A model generated the notes under the pieces. The model had not been told where the DNA came from. It ran no database searches and saw nothing but the letters and a program-made list of their open reading frames with translations. From NCBI GenBank assembly GCA_016714445.1, contig JADJNF010000009.1, forward strand, positions 682,001-746,000: DNA of 64,000 nucleotides. Direction: 5' to 3'. How positions within the stretch are numbered: the first letter of the stretch is position 1; every line of letters begins with the position of its first letter. The position numbers and the translations under genes are program-made. This DNA is from Saprospiraceae bacterium (GTDB taxonomy: Bacteria > Bacteroidota > Bacteroidia > Chitinophagales > Saprospiraceae). Below, piece by piece: positions 61,466 to 64,000 of this stretch.

Positions 61466-62341
61466 ATGAATATTATCATACTTTCCCGCAATGCTTCTCT
61501 ATACAGCACACAAAGTCTGGTGGATGCTGCGAGGCGTCGAAATCATTATGTAAGGGTAATTGATCATATGGCATGTGACCTTATCATAGAATCTGAAAAG
61601 TCAAAGATATTTTTTAATAATCAACCGATAGAAAAGATAGATGCGGTCATCCCACGCATAGGATCTACTGCCACAACCTATGGCGCAGCGGTTATCAGAC
61701 AGTTTGAAAGCCAGGGCGTATTTTCCACGTTGCATGCAGAACCACTATTAAAAGCCAGAGATAAACTCAGTTGTTTGCAGATATTGGGGAGCCATGGCAT
61801 AGGTGTACCGAAAACTGTTTATGTCAGCAATCCATATACCATGCCTTTTTTACTAGAGCAAATGGCACCCTATCCTATTATCATCAAACTGGTTTCAGGG
61901 ACCCAAGGTATGGGTGTCATTCTCGCTGAAAACAAAAGTAACGCCGAATCTATCCTTGAAGCATTTTATGCAACAAAAGAAAAAGTAATTTTACAGAAAT
62001 TTATCAAAGAAGCCAAAGGCGCAGATATTCGTGCGTTTGTAGTAGACGGGGAGATAGTAGGAGCCATGAAAAGACAAGCCCGTCCGGGAGATTTCAGATC
62101 AAATCTGCACCGAGGTGGTACATCAGAACTAATAAAACTCACCAGCCAGGAAGAAGAAACTGCCTTGAAGTCAGTAGAGATTCTTGGGTTAAAAATAGCA
62201 GGCGTTGATATGTTAAAAACCCATATAGGACCAGTTGTACTGGAAGTAAATGCTTCACCTGGACTAGAAGGGATTGAGGGTACTACCGGCGTTGATATCG
62301 CGGGCAAAATTATTCAGTTTGTAGAAAAAAACAGAAAATAA
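61466..62341 (+). CDS. rimK: RimK-family ATP-grasp ligase
   Basis: A 291-residue ATP-grasp enzyme of the RimK group, which adds glutamate to the C-terminus of ribosomal protein S6 or related substrates. It shows 'AVIPRIGSTATTYGAAVIRQ', 'IIKLVSGTQGMGVILAE', 'ADIRAFVVDGEIVGAMKRQA' and 'VVLEVNASPGLEGIE', which give the ATP and Mg sites. It is followed after three bases by a zinc-dependent deacylase-like gene. This pairing suggests a modification/removal pair or a peptide pathway. Confidence 0.9.
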   Translation: MNIIILSRNASLYSTQSLVDAARRRNHYVRVIDHMACDLIIESEKSKIFFNNQPIEKIDAVIPRIGSTATTYGAAVIRQFESQGVFSTLHAEPLLKARDKLSCLQILGSHGIGVPKTVYVSNPYTMPFLLEQMAPYPIIIKLVSGTQGMGVILAENKSNAESILEAFYATKEKVILQKFIKEAKGADIRAFVVDGEIVGAMKRQARPGDFRSNLHRGGTSELIKLTSQEEETALKSVEILGLKIAGVDMLKTHIGPVVLEVNASPGLEGIEGTTGVDIAGKIIQFVEKNRK

Positions 62342-62344
62342 TCC

Positions 62345-63340
62345 ATGCCATCATCGCTTATCATCCCTAAACTCAATGATATCAATGAACTGATTATAGA
62401 CAATGAGATCATCACCCACGGACGGTTACATACTATACGCATCAATGCGGGAAAACTGCCATCCGACAATCGTATCAATGTCTTCGCACATGTGTTACAT
62501 ACAAGTAAACCGGGACCATCTGTACTTATATTGGGTGGACTGCATGGCAATGAAATCAATGGCATAGAAATAGTAAGAAGAAGTCTGGAAGAAGGTATAT
62601 ACTCAGGCATATCCAGCGGGACAGTAATCATCATCCCATTGCTCAACGTCTATGGATTTATTAACTTTAGTAGGGACGTGACTGATGGAAAAGATGTAAA
62701 CAGGTCCTTTCCCGGACATTTAAACGGATCACTGGCTTCCCGGGTAGCAAGGATAATTACAAAAAAAATATTGCCTTATGTAGACGTAGCCCTGGATTTC
62801 CATACTGGTGGAGAGGCCAGATATAATCACCCGCAAGTAAGATATAATAAATATGATGCAATAGCAGAAAAGCTGGCCAGACATAGTGGGCTAAAATATT
62901 TAATTGAACAACCCTTGATTGCCCATTCATTCAGAAAAGCAGCATCTGATATGAAAGTACCTGCCATAGTGTTTGAGGGTGGAGAATCTATCCGCCTTGA
63001 TAAAACATCCATTAATTCAGGCATAAATCTGATAAAAAATATCCTGAATGCCCTTAAAATGACTGAAATAGAAGAATCATCACTGGTAGGTGAACAATGG
63101 ATTATCCATAGAGACAACTGGGTGAGGGCCGCTACACCCGGAATATTTATTTGGCAAAAAAAATCCGGCGATGTAGTCTCAAAAGGGGATAAACTTGGAG
63201 AAATCAAAGATCCTTATGGTACAAAAAGTATAGATGTAATCTCGACTTACACCGGGCATATCATAGGACATAATAATGCCAGCGTGGTTTCGTTGGGTGA
63301 TGCTCTGTTTCATATTGGGTATGAATATAGCAAAGTATAA
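62345..63340 (+). CDS. Succinylglutamate desuccinylase/aspartoacylase-like zinc hydrolase
   Basis: A 331-residue M14-like carboxypeptidase-fold enzyme. The zinc site is given by His and Glu in 'LGGLHGNEINGIE' and a later His in 'VALDFHTGGEARYNHP'; an Arg site is in 'DVNRSFPG', and the catalytic Glu in 'VFEGGES'. It should hydrolyse an amide of an acylated amino acid or a small peptide. Its coupling to the RimK-like ligase suggests action on glutamylated products; this is inference. Confidence 0.85.
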   Translation: MPSSLIIPKLNDINELIIDNEIITHGRLHTIRINAGKLPSDNRINVFAHVLHTSKPGPSVLILGGLHGNEINGIEIVRRSLEEGIYSGISSGTVIIIPLLNVYGFINFSRDVTDGKDVNRSFPGHLNGSLASRVARIITKKILPYVDVALDFHTGGEARYNHPQVRYNKYDAIAEKLARHSGLKYLIEQPLIAHSFRKAASDMKVPAIVFEGGESIRLDKTSINSGINLIKNILNALKMTEIEESSLVGEQWIIHRDNWVRAATPGIFIWQKKSGDVVSKGDKLGEIKDPYGTKSIDVISTYTGHIIGHNNASVVSLGDALFHIGYEYSKV

Positions 63341-63648
63341 TGCCGATGGGATTGGGAAAATCACTTGATGATTAAAACCTGCTCACTGTAAGAATAAATA
63401 TTGCATGCCAATAAATGAGCTCCAAAACTTAATCTCTATTCAAAATTCATATATTGAGTATGGAATTTTTCTTTAATCAATTTAATTAGATTTTGAGGTA
63501 TTTCAAATACTTATTGTCAAGATTTAACACCAGTAATTAATACATCATAATATTTTTGCCATTCTTTCTTGTCTATTAAAAATATAAAATCAAAATATTT
63601 ACTACATTTGATCTCAATTTTTTTAATGCCAAAATCATTGTTTTAGTT
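63341..63648. other. AT-rich intergenic region
   Basis: No credible gene. It holds the promoter region of the LuxR-type gene that starts at 63649; no firm promoter box is seen. Confidence 0.45.
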
Positions 63649-64000
63649 ATGCCAATCAACGACCGTATTGCTCAAAACAAAGATATTTTTTTATATGCCT
63701 TCAGTCTTGCCGTGTTACATTTTGTGCTTAGATGGATGGAAATCAGATTTCTTATCATAGACTATTCTATAGAATTATATATCGGTGTGATCGCTATATT
63801 TTTTACCGGGCTTGGGATTTGGTTGGCATTGAAATTAACGGACAAAAAATCCGAGACAATCATCATTGAAAAGGAAGTTTACATCTCAAACAATCATAAA
63901 TTCCAAATAAATGACAAGGCCCTTGATCAAACCGGATTAAGCAAAAGAGAACTTGAAGTTCTTGGACTAATTTCTGATGGTCTCAGCAATGAAGAAATAG
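63649..64000 (+). CDS. Membrane protein with LuxR-type HTH, C-terminus beyond the window
   Basis: The frame starts at ATG 63649 (an earlier ATG in another frame closes at once) and runs to the edge; about 117 residues are seen. Two membrane helices (about 12-30 and 40-62) are followed by a cytoplasmic linker and the beginning of a LuxR HTH (LSKRELEVLGLISDGLSNEE). This is the plan of small Bacteroidota one-component regulators that are fixed in the membrane. The recognition helix lies outside the window. Confidence 0.85.
   Translation, partial: MPINDRIAQNKDIFLYAFSLAVLHFVLRWMEIRFLIIDYSIELYIGVIAIFFTGLGIWLALKLTDKKSETIIIEKEVYISNNHKFQINDKALDQTGLSKRELEVLGLISDGLSNEEI

Overview
The window looks like a chromosomal segment of a Bacteroidota bacterium, most likely of the Saprospiraceae or a close relative. 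The reasons are the low GC content, promoters of the TAnnTTTG type, a very large secreted protein with a dockerin-like domain and a type IX secretion (Por) tail ending in MVVIE, BNR/PKD/LamG/MopE-like giant secreted proteins, LytS/LytTR and HisKA_3/LuxR two-component pairs, a DUF5606 protein, a TamB protein, and Bacteroidota-type toxin-antitoxin modules. No rRNA, tRNA, CRISPR array, complete insertion sequence or prophage was recognised.

Layout. 1-7 kb is an accessory stretch: an antitoxin-like scrap, a YoeB-type toxin-antitoxin pair broken by a homopolymer frameshift, secreted proteins (Tat NHL propeller, chitobiase-C-like, SIMPL, VWA), duplicated 3' gene ends, and an intact YoeB-type pair. 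7-21.8 kb is mostly core: LytS-like kinase plus LytTR regulator, DUF5606, M1 aminopeptidase lipoprotein, CvpA, cystathionine beta-synthase, alpha/beta hydrolase, DUF1761, BaiN-like flavoprotein and a B12-binding radical SAM protein. 21.7-25.2 kb is an island bounded by two about 230-bp direct repeats. It carries hairpin-rich MITE-like repeats, an octamer tandem repeat, a surface/tail-fibre-like protein and a PIN toxin-antitoxin pair. 25-31 kb holds a 7TM/kinase/LuxR-regulator operon, poorly known membrane and envelope genes, a further copy of the hairpin repeat and a small-RNA candidate. 31-41 kb holds TamB, dihydropteroate synthase, a TPMT-like methyltransferase, two M23 peptidases and a 1-Cys peroxiredoxin. 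41.7-44.5 kb is a marR-hmgA-hppD tyrosine catabolism operon. 44.7-56.2 kb holds two giant secreted proteins flanking yjbQ, a CoA-transferase A subunit and an internally deleted aldo/keto reductase. 57-60 kb is glnK-amt-porin, and 60-64 kb an MFS transporter, RimK-like ligase plus aspartoacylase-like hydrolase, and the start of a membrane LuxR protein.

How the genes work together. Homogentisate and 4-hydroxyphenylpyruvate dioxygenases make the middle of tyrosine degradation, with a MarR repressor gene in front and a palindrome just upstream of it. The lone CoA-transferase A subunit could serve the acetoacetate end product. The P-II protein, ammonium channel and a beta-barrel porin form an ammonium uptake unit. 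Two two-component systems and two M23 peptidases point to envelope control.

The most unusual material is non-coding. There is a family of four modular hairpin repeats whose loops differ by grafted stem-loops. The 3-kb island is bounded by copies of a regulator/radical-SAM gene junction, and a relic of a convergent gene junction sits near 4 kb. Two short minus-strand transcription units (a TATCTTTG promoter box followed 40-75 bases later by a perfect hairpin and T-run) look like small RNAs. All family assignments are from reading the sequence; no searches were run.
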